Assembly: GCF_014205155.1 (NCBI RefSeq)
Contig: NZ_JACHMX010000001.1
Coordinates: forward strand, 3,906,001-3,970,000
Length of the DNA: 64,000 nt
Source: Amycolatopsis umgeniensis
GTDB lineage: Bacteria > Actinomycetota > Actinomycetes > Mycobacteriales > Pseudonocardiaceae
Direction: 5' to 3'
Shown: positions 24,640 to 33,351 of the stretch, one piece after another
Position numbering within the stretch: position 1 is the first letter of the stretch
Layout: each line of letters starts with the position of its first letter
Translations under genes and position numbers: made by a program
Notes under the pieces: model-generated
The model's input: only the letters and a program-made list of their open reading frames with translations
The model's database searches: none
Told to the model about the DNA's origin: nothing

Positions 24640-26013
24640 TCAGTGATGGAACGCGGTCCGCCGTCCGGGGCGATGGTCGAGCTCGGGCAGCAGGCGCCGG
24701 AGGTCGGCGAGCAGCAGATCCGCGAGGTCGTGCGTGAAACCGTTGCGCACCACGATCCTCAGCACCGCGAGATCGGTCCTGTTCTCCGGGAACGTGTACG
24801 CCGGGACAAGCCAGCCTCGTTCGCGAAGGCGCCGTGACACGTCGAAGACGTCGAAGCCCTCGACGTCCGCCTTCGTCGTGAAGGCGAACACGGGCAGTTG
24901 ATCGCCGCGCGTGAGCAGTTCGAACGGGCCCAGCTCGGCGATCCCGTCCGCCAGCTGGGTCGCCACGTCGCGCGAAGCCTGTTGCACAGCACGGAAACCT
25001 TCGCGTCCGAGCCGGACGAACGTGTAGTACTGCGCGGCGACCTCGGCGCCGGGACGCGAGAAGTTCAGCGCGAAAGTCGGCATGTCGCCACCGAGGTAGT
25101 TGACGTTGAAGACGAGCTCTTCCGGCAACGCCTCCTTGTCTCGCCACACCACCCAGCCCACACCGGGGTAGACCAGGCCGTACTTGTGCCCGGAGGTGTT
25201 GATCGACGCCACCCTCGGCAGGCGGAAGTCCCAGCTCAGCTCGGGATCGAGGAACGGCGCGATCATCGCGCCCGAAGCGCCGTCGACGTGCACCGGAATG
25301 TCCCAGCCGGACCGTTCCTGGAGCCCGTCGAGCGCGGCCGCGATCTCGGCGACGGGCTCGTAACTGCCGTCGAAAGTGGACCCGAGGATCGCGACGACGC
25401 CGATGGTGTTCTCGTCACACCGGGCGATCGCCTCATCGGCGGTGAGGTGGAAGCGGTCGCCGTCCATCGGCACCAGCCGCGGCTCGACCTCCCAGTACTC
25501 GCAGAACTTCTCCCAGCAGATCTGGACGTTCGCGCCCATCACCAGATTCGGTTTGCCGGTGCGGCCCAGTTTCGACCAGCGGCGCTTCAACGCCATCCCG
25601 GCGAGCATGCAGGCCTCGGACGACCCGGTCGTGGAGCAGCCCATGATCGCGTTCGGATCGGGCGCGTGCCACAGATCGGCGAGGATGTTCACGCAGCGCC
25701 GCTCGAGTTCCGCAGTCTGCGGATACTCGTCCTTGTCGATCATGTTCTTGTCGACGCATTCGGCCATCAGCTCGCGGGCCTGCGGCTCCATCCACGTGGT
25801 GACGAACGTGGCGAGGTTGAGCCGGGCGTTCCCGTCGAGCATCAACTCATCGCGCACCAGCTGGAGCGCGGTGTCGGGCGGCAGAGGGTCTTCGGCGAGG
25901 CTGTCGTGCGGGAGACGGATGCTTGCGGCGAGCGCGGGATACGCGCCGGCGTAGAGCGGGTTGGCCCCGCCTTCGCGGTCCGGATCGGTCGGGGTTCCCT
26001 CGTGCAGCACCAT
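24640..26013 (-). CDS. gadB: glutamate decarboxylase, PLP-dependent
   Basis: The 457-residue group II decarboxylase has GCSTTGSSEACMLAG for phosphate binding, HVDGASGAMIAPF (the PLP-contacting Asp) and SINTSGHKYGLVYPGVGW with the PLP lysine. Length and sequence match bacterial GadA/B, which turns glutamate into GABA and consumes a proton. No GadC antiporter is next to it, so a role in acid resistance alone is uncertain. It is preceded by the palindrome at 26031-26076, which separates it from dps. Confidence 0.92.
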   Translation of the reverse strand: MVLHEGTPTDPDREGGANPLYAGAYPALAASIRLPHDSLAEDPLPPDTALQLVRDELMLDGNARLNLATFVTTWMEPQARELMAECVDKNMIDKDEYPQTAELERRCVNILADLWHAPDPNAIMGCSTTGSSEACMLAGMALKRRWSKLGRTGKPNLVMGANVQICWEKFCEYWEVEPRLVPMDGDRFHLTADEAIARCDENTIGVVAILGSTFDGSYEPVAEIAAALDGLQERSGWDIPVHVDGASGAMIAPFLDPELSWDFRLPRVASINTSGHKYGLVYPGVGWVVWRDKEALPEELVFNVNYLGGDMPTFALNFSRPGAEVAAQYYTFVRLGREGFRAVQQASRDVATQLADGIAELGPFELLTRGDQLPVFAFTTKADVEGFDVFDVSRRLRERGWLVPAYTFPENRTDLAVLRIVVRNGFTHDLADLLLADLRRLLPELDHRPGRRTAFHH

Positions 26014-26030
26014 GAATCGAACGTTAGTGG

Positions 26031-26076
26031 CTCGTGAGTGGTGAGGACGGTTGGAACCGTCCTCACCACTCGCGAG
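26031..26076. repeat. inverted repeat CTCGTGAGTGGTGAGGACGG
   Basis: Arms of 22 bp with one mismatch and a 2-nt loop lie between gadB and dps. Half of this sequence also appears at 497-516. It probably ends the dps transcript. Confidence 0.85.
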
Positions 26077-26085
26077 GAGGGCTGG

Positions 26086-26562
26086 TCAGGCCTGCTGCGC
26101 CTGCCACATCCAGTGCGCCTTCTCGAGCTCCTGGGTGATCGCGATCAGGAGGTCCTGGGTGACCAGGTCGCTCTTGTCGGTCTCGTCGATGCGCTTGCGC
26201 AGACGCTCGATCAGCGCCGCGAGGATGTCGACGATCGCGGCGACCGTGGACTCGACGGACTGCCAGTTGTCGGGATAGTCGGGGAGCCCGGAGCTCTCCA
26301 CGACGGCCTTCGCCTGTCCGTTCGGCGAGACGCCGATGGCGTTGGCGCGTTCGGCGACCTCGTCGACGTACTGGCGCGCGGTGGCGACCAGCTCGTCGAG
26401 CTGCAGGTGCGCGCTGCGGAAGTTCGCGCCGACGACGTTCCAGTGGGCCTGCTTCGCGATCAGCGACAGATCCACCAGATCGACCAGCGTGGCCTGCAAG
26501 GCGTTACCGGTGATCTCCTTGTCGGCTTCGCTCAGCGGACTCTGGATCGGGGACTTGCCCAT
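26086..26562 (-). CDS. dps: Dps-family DNA-protecting ferritin
   Basis: The 158-residue protein has the Dps ferroxidase set at a subunit interface: KQAHWNVVG, LHLQLDELVATARQYVDEVAER with the Asp and Glu ligands, and a C-terminal EKAHWMWQA. Twelve subunits would form a shell that oxidises and stores iron and protects DNA against peroxide. It follows the ohr gene by 57 bp, so the two oxidative-stress genes may share a promoter. Confidence 0.92.
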   Translation of the reverse strand: MGKSPIQSPLSEADKEITGNALQATLVDLVDLSLIAKQAHWNVVGANFRSAHLQLDELVATARQYVDEVAERANAIGVSPNGQAKAVVESSGLPDYPDNWQSVESTVAAIVDILAALIERLRKRIDETDKSDLVTQDLLIAITQELEKAHWMWQAQQA

Positions 26563-26619
26563 CTTCGGTCTTCCTTTCAGAAAATAGCCGGTTCGGGAGT
26601 GGACCTGCCGCGGCCGGGA

Positions 26620-27042
26620 TCAGACCGTCGCGGACAGCGCGACCTCGATGTTCCCGCGGGTCGCGTTCGAGTAGGGGCACACCTGGTGCGCCTGCTCGAC
26701 GAGCTGATCGGCCTGCGCCTGCTCCAGACCGGGCAGCGAAACCTTGAGCGCGACGCCGAGACCGAAGCCCTCACCCTGCTTGAGGACGCTGACCTCGGCG
26801 GTGACGGTGGAGCCGTCGAGCTTCACCTTCGCCTGGCGCGCGACGAGCTGCAACGCCGAGTGGAAGCAGGCGGAGTAGCCGGCGGCGAAAAGCTGCTCGG
26901 GGTTGGTCTTGTCACCACCGGGGCCGCCCATCTCCTTCGGGATCGCCAGCGACTCGTCGATGACGCCGTCAGAGGACGTGACCTCACCGTTGCGGCCGTC
27001 GCCGCGAGCGGTGGCCACAGCGGTGTACAGAGCCTCAGCCAT
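26620..27042 (-). CDS. ohr: organic hydroperoxide resistance protein
   Basis: The 140-residue OsmC-fold protein has the two reactive cysteines Cys59 (AAGYSACFHSAL) and Cys122 (QVCPYSNATRG) of Ohr, which reduces organic peroxides. GGAGGTA lies just before the ATG at 27042; a longer upstream frame has no better start. No OhrR-type regulator is adjacent. The gap to the next upstream gene is about 140 bp and contains no evident hairpin. Confidence 0.93.
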   Translation of the reverse strand: MAEALYTAVATARGDGRNGEVTSSDGVIDESLAIPKEMGGPGGDKTNPEQLFAAGYSACFHSALQLVARQAKVKLDGSTVTAEVSVLKQGEGFGLGVALKVSLPGLEQAQADQLVEQAHQVCPYSNATRGNIEVALSATV

Positions 27043-27181
27043 TCTTCGCCTACCTCCTGGAATCAAGACACGCCCCGTTGAGCGTCTCTGTGGTGCCAAC
27101 GTCCCGCAACCGCGAAACCTTGCCACCCCATGGCAGGCATCACGTCCGGGAATTACCCGGACGAGGACCGGAGCAAACGGG

Positions 27182-27757
27182 TCAGTGACCGGCGCGACTC
27201 AACGCGAACTCGGCGACCTGGGTGCCGATCAGGCGGAGGGTGCGGACGGTCTTGTCGTCGGAGGCGCCGCCGCCCTCGTCGAACTTGGTTTCCGCGGTGT
27301 TGATCGAACCACCCAATGGGGTGGCCCAGCCACGCAGCGCGTGCGTGATCGTGCGCAGCTGCTCCAGCGTGGTGACCGCGGCCTGCCAGCCGAACGCGAC
27401 GGCGGCGAGGCCGACCGCGCGGCCGTCGAGGTACGGGCGAGCGTCGTCGCGCAGATCCTCGACGTAGTCCAGGGCGTTCTTGACCAGGCCGGACAACGCG
27501 CCGTGATAGCCGGGCGAGACCACGATGATCCCGTCGGCGCGGCGGATCGCCTCGACCAGCCGCACGGCCTGTTCGTGCCGCTCTTCCAACGCGGTGTCGT
27601 AGAACGGCAGCACCAGCTCCGGTCCGGCGATGAGTTCGGTGGTGACCCCGGCCTCGGCCGCGGCACCCAGTGCGATGCGCAGCGCGCGCTCGGATTGCGA
27701 ACCCTCCCGCAGGGAGCCGCCGATACCGAGGACATGAACCGCGTTCGTCGAAGTCAC
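27182..27757 (-). CDS. NADPH-dependent FMN reductase family protein
   Basis: The 191-residue flavodoxin-like protein has the phosphate-binding GIGGSLREGSQSERAL at its N-terminus and SPGYHGALSGLVKNALDY, both hallmarks of the SsuE/azoreductase-like NADPH:FMN reductases. It would supply reduced flavin or reduce quinones and azo compounds in the cytoplasm. The GTG at 27757 is used. It lies between ohr and the divergent esterase gene. Confidence 0.88.
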   Translation of the reverse strand: MTSTNAVHVLGIGGSLREGSQSERALRIALGAAAEAGVTTELIAGPELVLPFYDTALEERHEQAVRLVEAIRRADGIIVVSPGYHGALSGLVKNALDYVEDLRDDARPYLDGRAVGLAAVAFGWQAAVTTLEQLRTITHALRGWATPLGGSINTAETKFDEGGGASDDKTVRTLRLIGTQVAEFALSRAGH

Positions 27758-27865
27758 GCTTTCGAGGCTAACCCCTCTAGTTAAGTGGAGGACCAGGATC
27801 TGGAACGGAGGCCTGCGTCACACCCGTTCGCCGCAAAGGCCCCCGTTCCCGCTGGACGGCATACC

Positions 27866-27877
27866 TACTCGAAAGTA
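27866..27877. promoter_or_regulatory. palindromic operator candidate TACTCGAAAGTA
   Basis: A dyad 28 bp before the esterase start; it matches the site before the lipase at 12714-12725 in position and sequence. Confidence 0.5.
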
Positions 27878-27905
27878 ACCTGACGGGAAGCCCCCAGGAG
27901 GAAGC

Positions 27906-28952
27906 ATGGCGATACCGCTCCAGATCCGTGCCGAGGCCGCGTTTTCGCAGCTGGCGTTCTGGCTTCCGAAGCCGGCGAGAAGGGCCATCGCCGGACCGCC
28001 GCTCCGCCTGGACGGGCAGGAACTCGCACTGGACGCTCAACTCCTGCTTCGTCTGCAGAAGCTGGCGAAGGCGTCGTTGGTACGAGGGACCGTCGAAGAG
28101 TCACGCAGCCTGCTCCTGGCGAGCAGGCATCTGGTCAGCGGAAAGACCATCGAGCCGGTCGCCACCCGGGAACTGCTCATACCGACGGGTGACGGCGACG
28201 TACCCGCCACGCTCTACACCCCGGCCGGGCTGCCGGATCCGTCCGCGCTGCTGGTGTTCTTCCACGGCGGCGGCTGGGTGGTCGGCAGCCGCGTCTCGCA
28301 CGACAACACGGTCCGCTACCTGGCGAAACAGGCAGGCGTCCGGGTTCTCTCGGTGGAATACCGGCTCGCGCCCGAAACGCAGTTCCCCGGCGCCACCGAA
28401 GACGCGATCGCGGCCTTCGAGTACGCCTTCGCGAAGGCACGGGACCTGGGAGCCGACCCGGCCCGCATCGCCGTCGGCGGCGACAGCGCGGGCGGGAACC
28501 TCGCGGCGGTGACGGCGCAGCAGGCGGTGAAACGCGGCGGCGGTGTCCCGGCGTTCCAGCTGCTGTTCTACCCGGCGACCGATTTCACCGTGCGCCGCCG
28601 TTCCCGGGAATTGTTCGCGGAGGACCTGTTCCTCACCGATTCGGATATGACCTGGTTCGAAGGACATTACGTGCCGAAGGGCACCGATCTGTACAACCCG
28701 AAACTTTCCCCGCTGCACGGCGACGTTTCCGGATTGCCGCCCGCGTATATCGCGACCGCCGGTTTCGACCCGCTGCGCGACGAGGGCGAGGCTTACGCGG
28801 AGAAATTGCGGAAGGCCGGGGTTCCGGTGGCACTCAGCCGCCAGCCGGACCTGATCCACGGGTACATCAACTTCCTCGGCGTCGGCCAGCGGTTCCGTGA
28901 AGCGACGGCCGAAGCGGCAGGCGCCCTGCGCCTGGGCCTCGCCCCGAAATAA
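27906..28952 (+). CDS. alpha/beta hydrolase, hormone-sensitive-lipase family
   Basis: The 348-residue protein has the HSL/family IV signature: FFHGGGWVVGS (oxyanion), the nucleophile GGDSAGGNL, Asp in GFDPLRDEG and His in LIHGYINF. It is a cytoplasmic carboxylesterase or lipase for short or medium acyl chains. GGAGGAAG lies directly before the ATG. The upstream dyad shared with the secreted lipase suggests common control by lipids. Confidence 0.92.
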   Translation: MAIPLQIRAEAAFSQLAFWLPKPARRAIAGPPLRLDGQELALDAQLLLRLQKLAKASLVRGTVEESRSLLLASRHLVSGKTIEPVATRELLIPTGDGDVPATLYTPAGLPDPSALLVFFHGGGWVVGSRVSHDNTVRYLAKQAGVRVLSVEYRLAPETQFPGATEDAIAAFEYAFAKARDLGADPARIAVGGDSAGGNLAAVTAQQAVKRGGGVPAFQLLFYPATDFTVRRRSRELFAEDLFLTDSDMTWFEGHYVPKGTDLYNPKLSPLHGDVSGLPPAYIATAGFDPLRDEGEAYAEKLRKAGVPVALSRQPDLIHGYINFLGVGQRFREATAEAAGALRLGLAPK

Positions 28953-29058
28953 ACGGCCAGATCCGGTGCGGAGAAATGTCCGCACCGGATCCGGCCCCCA
29001 TTTCGTGGCCCGCCGCCCTGCACGGCGGAACCAGACGTTCCTCTAGCGACCCACGCCT
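28953..29058. other. spacer after the esterase
   Basis: Contains a short hairpin (GATCCGGTGCGGA ... TCCGCACCGGATC at about 28963-28993), a likely terminator for the esterase, with no gene. Confidence 0.55.
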
Positions 29059-29210
29059 GTCTCTCGGAAGCGCGTCAGCGCGACGAGAGACTTCACCCCG
29101 CGCGCCTCTTTCGGCCGAAGGCCACGGAAACCTTTTGTAGGGCGCCCCTACCTGCCAGCGTGAGCTGGTCGCGATCCCGCGCCCTGCGAAAGGTTTCCGT
29201 CAGCGCGCGG
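29059..29210. repeat. structured ~155-bp repeat, copy B
   Basis: Homologue of 5120-5276. The outer stem is GTCTCTC / GAGAGAC in place of GTCTCCCC / GGGGAGAC. The long stem has AAACCTTTT / AAAGGTTT in place of AAACATTTT / AAATGTTT. The changes keep pairing. The central loop region differs most. Confidence 0.8.
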
Positions 29211-29231
29211 AGACAGCACAGCGCGGCGATA

Positions 29232-29762
29232 TCACGGCGTGGGGAGCGGCACCGGCGGCAGCGGCAACGGCGGGACAGGGAGTCCGCCGAGCAGGCCGGC
29301 GAGGATGCCGGTCACCGCTGTCAACAGGGCTTTCACCAGGTCACTGACGATCTTCAGCGGTCCGGGCAGGTCCGGGAGCGACGGAATCGGTACCGGCAGG
29401 GGCGGGAGCTGGCGTGCCTTGGCTTTCGGGTCGGCCAGGAGCCTGCTGGACTCGTCGGAACGGCCCTTGGCCAGGTCGCCGAGCTTCTGTGTTTCGGTCT
29501 GGATCTGGTAGCGCTTGCCTGCGGCGATGTCGCCGAGGACGGGGCTCAGCTTGTCCAAGTCCGCCCGCGTCTTGGAGACGTCACCGGCGTAGGCCACCTT
29601 GGTGAGCCCGTCCCGCATCTGCAGCACCTGCGCGGCGAGTGCCTGCGTGTTCGACGAACCCTTTCCACCATCGGTACTAGCCGTCGCGGCGCCGGCTGAG
29701 GCCACCGCCAACAGACTGCCTGCGGCGAACGCGGCAATCGTCCGGGCAATGTTGCCTTTCAT
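29232..29762 (-). CDS. secreted proline-rich protein of unknown function
   Basis: The 176-residue protein has a clear signal peptide (MKGNIARTIAAFAAGSLLAV..., cut around ATAS). A helical middle follows (LAAQVLQMRDGLTKVAYAGDV...LGDLAKGRSDESSRLL), and the C-terminus is dominated by prolines and small hydrophobics (GGLPVPPLPLPPVPLPTP). It resembles small exported proteins common in Amycolatopsis relatives, with no known function. GGAGGTAAGGG is the ribosome binding site. Repeat copy B lies immediately downstream. Confidence 0.78.
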   Translation of the reverse strand: MKGNIARTIAAFAAGSLLAVASAGAATASTDGGKGSSNTQALAAQVLQMRDGLTKVAYAGDVSKTRADLDKLSPVLGDIAAGKRYQIQTETQKLGDLAKGRSDESSRLLADPKAKARQLPPLPVPIPSLPDLPGPLKIVSDLVKALLTAVTGILAGLLGGLPVPPLPLPPVPLPTP

Positions 29763-30132
29763 TCCCTTACCTCCTGGCCTCTGAGACCTAACGAGGTAAA
29801 TCGATACCCGCCGTATCGGCCGAACACCACCCGATCACCGTTTGGAACCGTTTTCTAACCCTTACGTGCCGGATTCATTCCCGGTGAAGACCCCCGCAAT
29901 TGATTAACGTCGAAATCTTGTGCTTCCCCCTGAAGATCATCCTTTTGCCGCTATTTTATGACCACCCGTGACCAGCCGACACCGTAGAACGTTTCGTTCA
30001 CCCACAGCGGTGTAGACGGTGATCGTTTGGCTTCATCACTCCGTCGGACAGGCGTGTCGCACTGCTCCACTCGGGTTGTCCCCCACGCACGCCACGCCAC
30101 CTTCTGGTTTCACATGCGAGTGGGGACATGGA
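29763..30132. other. AT-richer intergenic region
   Basis: No gene is credible in these 370 bp. It is less GC-rich than its surroundings (for example 29890-29960 with TTGATTAACG and CGCTATTTTATG). It probably holds the promoter of the secreted protein on its left side. Confidence 0.5.
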
Positions 30133-30174
30133 AACGCACCCGGTGCGCGGGGGATGACGCGCACCGGGTGCGTT
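30133..30174 (-). terminator. catalase terminator hairpin
   Basis: Perfect 16-bp arms AACGCACCCGGTGCGC and complement with a 10-nt loop, 37 bp after the catalase stop. Confidence 0.8.
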
Positions 30175-30210
30175 CCGGTGGTGGGAGCAGCCTCTCGAGG
30201 AGAGGTCGTT

Positions 30211-31653
30211 CTACTTGCGGAAGGCGTCCGCGACCTTGTCGCCGAGGTCCTTGTCGACATTCCGCCAGTACTCGAAGACGCGCTCGAGCACCGGCTGCGA
30301 GACGTCGTTCGAAGCGTGGCCGATGATGTTGTTCGCGAGCCGCTCACGCTGCTCGTCGTCCATCACCTCGCGCACGAGGGTGCCCGGCTGACCGAAGTCG
30401 TCGTCCTCGGCGTGGAGCTTGTACGCCGAGCGGATGACCTCGTCCTCGACGCCGTAACCCGACGCCGTCTCGGCGGCGATCTCCGCGTTCGCGTGCGGGC
30501 CGCCCTTGGAGTTCGGCGCGTACACCGGGTCGCCCGGGTTGGTGAAACGCATCGCGCCGTCGCGCGAGTAGCTGTTCACCGGGGACTTCGGCGCGTTGAC
30601 CGGCAGCTGCGTGTAGTTCGCGCCGATCCGGTAGCGGTGGGCGTCCGGATACGCGAACAGGCGGCCCTGCAGCATCTTGTCCGGCGACGGGCCGATGCCC
30701 GGCACCAGGTTGGACGGCTCGAACGCGGCCTGCTCGATCTCGGCGAAGTAGTTCGCCGGATTGCGGTCGAGCACCCAGCGGCCGACCTTGATCAGCGGGT
30801 AGTCGCCCTTCGGCCACACCTTGGTCAGGTCGAACGGGTTGAAGCGGTAGTCCGCGGCTTCGGCGTAGGGCATCACCTGGACGTACAGCGTCCAGCTGGG
30901 GTGATTGCCCTTCTCGATGTTCTTGAACAGGTCGCGGATGTAGTAGTCCGAGTCCTCGCCCGCGATGCGGTCCGCGTCGGCCTGGGGCAGGTAGCCGATG
31001 CCCTGGTCGGTCTTGAAGTGGTACTTGACCCAGAACTTCTCGCCGCCCGCGTTCTCCCACAGGTAGGTGTGCGAGCCGAACCCGTCCATCTCGCGCCAGT
31101 TCGACGGGATGCCGCGATCGCCCATCAGCCAGGTGACCTGGTGCGCGGACTCGGGCCGCAGCGTCCAGAAGTCCCACTGGATGTCGTGGTCGCGCAGGTG
31201 GTTGTCGGCGCGGCGCTTCTGCGAGTGGATGAAGTCCGGGAACTTGATCGGGTCGCGGATGAAGAACACCGGGGTGTTGTTGCCGACGAGGTCGTAGTTG
31301 CCCTCGGAGGTGTAGAACTTCACCGCGAAACCGCGCGGGTCGCGCCACGTGTCGGGCGAGCCGTTCTCTCCGGCGACCGACGAGAAGCGGACCAGGCTCT
31401 CGGTGCGCACGCCCGGCTGGAAGAGCGCGGCCTTCGTGAACTGGCTGACGTCCTCGGTGACCTCGAGGAAGCCGTGCGCGCCGCCGCCCTTGGCGTGGAC
31501 GACACGTTCGGGTACGCGTTCCCGGTTGAACTGGGCGTTCTTCTCGATCAGGTAGTGATCTTGGAGCAGGATCGGGCCGTTGGCACCCAGCGTCAGCGAG
31601 TCGTTGTCGCTCGCGACGGGGATGCCCACGTTGTTAGTGGTCGGCAAGGTCAC
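30211..31653 (-). CDS. katA: monofunctional haem catalase
   Basis: The 480-residue clade 3 catalase shows the active-site histidine in VVHAKGGGAHG, the conserved asparagine region DLVGNNTPVFF, and the proximal tyrosine in RLFAYPDAHRYRIG. It breaks hydrogen peroxide into water and oxygen in the cytoplasm. The start ACC-ATG-like context is a GTG/ATG at 31653 preceded by GGAGGCACC. It is divergent from the MFS gene at 31793; the 139-bp gap could be shared regulation. No Fur/CatR-type regulator is adjacent. Confidence 0.95.
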   Translation of the reverse strand: MTLPTTNNVGIPVASDNDSLTLGANGPILLQDHYLIEKNAQFNRERVPERVVHAKGGGAHGFLEVTEDVSQFTKAALFQPGVRTESLVRFSSVAGENGSPDTWRDPRGFAVKFYTSEGNYDLVGNNTPVFFIRDPIKFPDFIHSQKRRADNHLRDHDIQWDFWTLRPESAHQVTWLMGDRGIPSNWREMDGFGSHTYLWENAGGEKFWVKYHFKTDQGIGYLPQADADRIAGEDSDYYIRDLFKNIEKGNHPSWTLYVQVMPYAEAADYRFNPFDLTKVWPKGDYPLIKVGRWVLDRNPANYFAEIEQAAFEPSNLVPGIGPSPDKMLQGRLFAYPDAHRYRIGANYTQLPVNAPKSPVNSYSRDGAMRFTNPGDPVYAPNSKGGPHANAEIAAETASGYGVEDEVIRSAYKLHAEDDDFGQPGTLVREVMDDEQRERLANNIIGHASNDVSQPVLERVFEYWRNVDKDLGDKVADAFRK

Positions 31654-31792
31654 GCCGGTGCCTCCTGTTTCGTGGTGGTACGGCCACCCTCTCGCGTATT
31701 CTGGAATCAGTCAAGAAAAGACCCCGGACCGGGTGACCGGCCGCACGAAAAAAACTTGCACGCGCGTACCAAGTTACGTTCTCATCGGACGT
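31654..31792. promoter_or_regulatory. divergent promoter region katA / MFS
   Basis: Holds CGCGTACCAAGTTACGT at 31763-31779, which resembles CGCGTACCAAAGTAGGT at 5618-5634, in front of the paralogous MFS gene. Confidence 0.45.
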
Positions 31793-32992
31793 ATGGCCCT
31801 CGCTCCGTACCGTCGCGTGTTAGCCGTGCCCGGAGTTCCCAGCTCGATGCTGCTGATGTTCCTGGCCCGGCTCCCGATGACGGCCATGGGCGTGACGATG
31901 ACGCTGTACGTGGTCAACGACCTGGGCCGCGGCTACGGCGCGGCGGGGCTGATCGGCGCGGCCACCACGCTCGGCAGCGCGATCGGGGCGCCGCTCGTCG
32001 GCCGGTACGTCGACCGCTACGGGCTGCGGCCGGTGGTCGCGATCTGCGGGCTGGCCTCGTCGACGTTCTGGATCAGCGCGCCGCATCTGCCGTATCAGGT
32101 GCTGCTGGCGGTCTCGCTTCCCGCGGGCGTGCTGTCGGTGCCCGCCGGAACGCTCGCGCGGCTCGTCCTCACCGCACTCGTACCGCTGGAGCAGCGGCGG
32201 GCGGCCTACTCGCTGGACACGATCTTCGTGGAGGCGTCGTTCATGATCGGGCCGTCGGCCGGGATCATGGCGATCACGCAGCTGCCCGCGGTCTACGCGC
32301 TCACCGGCATCGGGATCTGCTTCGCGCTCTCGGCGACGCTGATCTACCGGATGAACCCGCCGATCCGCGCCGAAGCCGACGCCGAGGTGTTCACCGGCGA
32401 GCGGCCGCCCGTGCGGAGCTGGCTCACCGGACGGCTCGTGATGGCGATGTTCATCGCCGCCGGCGCGCTGTTCTGCCTGGTCGGCATGGAACTCGCCGCC
32501 CTGGCGACGGTGCGCGCGAGCGGCGACATCGCCTGGTCGGGACTGCTGATCACGCTGATGTGCATCGCCTCGGTCCTCGGCGGGGCCATCCACGGCGCCG
32601 TCCGGCGATCGCTTTCGCAGGGCACGCTGATGGTGCTGCTCGCGGTGCTCACACTGCCGGTCGGGCTGATCGACCACCCTTGGTGGCTGCTGGCGATCGT
32701 GCTCTTCCCGAGCAACGTGCTGTGCGCGCCGACGCTCGCGGCGAGCACGGAGACGGTCAGCGCGGCCGCTCCGCCGCGGGTGCGCGGCGAGGCGATGGGC
32801 CTGCTGGACGCGGCCAGCCGGATCGGGCTGGCGATCGGGAGCCCGATCATCGGATACGTGATCGACCACTCCAGCCCGGGCTGGGGGTTCGCGGCCTCGG
32901 CGGTGGGAGCGCTGGGGATCGCTTCGCTCGGCCTGTTCTGGCGCCGGTCCCGGACTCCCGCCGCTCCGGTGCCCGCGCTCAGTTCTTCCTGA
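31793..32992 (+). CDS. MFS transporter, paralogue of the 5648 gene
   Basis: The 399-residue protein has about 12 membrane spans and the loop motif GRYVDRYGLRPVV. It shares many positions with the transporter at 5648 (FLARLPMTAMG; LYVVNDLG.GYGAAGLIGAATTLG). It is probably a proton-driven exporter of unknown substrate. The ATG at 31793 starts the conserved region; an in-frame extension into the catalase promoter lacks similarity. A decayed family II element follows its stop. Confidence 0.87.
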   Translation: MALAPYRRVLAVPGVPSSMLLMFLARLPMTAMGVTMTLYVVNDLGRGYGAAGLIGAATTLGSAIGAPLVGRYVDRYGLRPVVAICGLASSTFWISAPHLPYQVLLAVSLPAGVLSVPAGTLARLVLTALVPLEQRRAAYSLDTIFVEASFMIGPSAGIMAITQLPAVYALTGIGICFALSATLIYRMNPPIRAEADAEVFTGERPPVRSWLTGRLVMAMFIAAGALFCLVGMELAALATVRASGDIAWSGLLITLMCIASVLGGAIHGAVRRSLSQGTLMVLLAVLTLPVGLIDHPWWLLAIVLFPSNVLCAPTLAASTETVSAAAPPRVRGEAMGLLDAASRIGLAIGSPIIGYVIDHSSPGWGFAASAVGALGIASLGLFWRRSRTPAAPVPALSSS

Positions 32993-32994
32993 CT

Positions 32995-33078
32995 TGGGTG
33001 AAGGGGACTTTCGCCGCGTGTGATGGGGGGAAAGCGTCCTTCGCGGCTTGGGATGCGGGGAAGGTTCCCTTCAGCCCA
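32995..33078. repeat. decayed triple family II element
   Basis: Three degenerate GAAGGGG...CCCTTC units aligned with the intact copies at 37846 and 47517, with many substitutions and several broken pairs. Confidence 0.6.
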
Positions 33079-33296
33079 TGGTGAGCAAGAGAGGCAGGGT
33101 GGGCGAGGCGCGGTGCGGGTGGGTGCGGTGCGGGAAGTACGTGAAGGCCCCCTCCACGCGCTACCGCAGTGACAGATGAGGCGACAGAGACGAAAACGCC
33201 GCGCCACGAGCCGGTGAGGGGAACCTTGAGGGACCCAGAGTCCCTCAAGGAGTCCTTCACGGACCCAGCAACACCCCACAACAGCCAGCGCAGGTA
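33079..33296. other. spacer with broken repeats
   Basis: No gene is seen. It contains half of a family II palindrome at 33130-33172 and a short hairpin CCTTGAGGGAC / GTCCCTCAAGG at 33224-33250. Confidence 0.5.
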
Positions 33297-33343
33297 GTGA
33301 AGGCCTCCTTCCCTACCCTCAAGGTAGGCAAGGAGGCCTTCAC
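33297..33343 (-). terminator. family II inverted repeat
   Basis: Arms of 21 bp (GTGAAGGCCTCCTTCCCTACC and partner with one mismatch) with loop CTCAA, 8 bp after the lipoprotein stop. Confidence 0.8.
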
Positions 33344-33351
33344 GGCAAGTG

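Noticed and set aside
30019..33084. A 1021-codon open frame on the plus strand
   Set aside because: It lies antisense to a clear catalase and across the start of an MFS gene. Its composition is Arg/Val-rich and without motifs, a result of high third-position GC.
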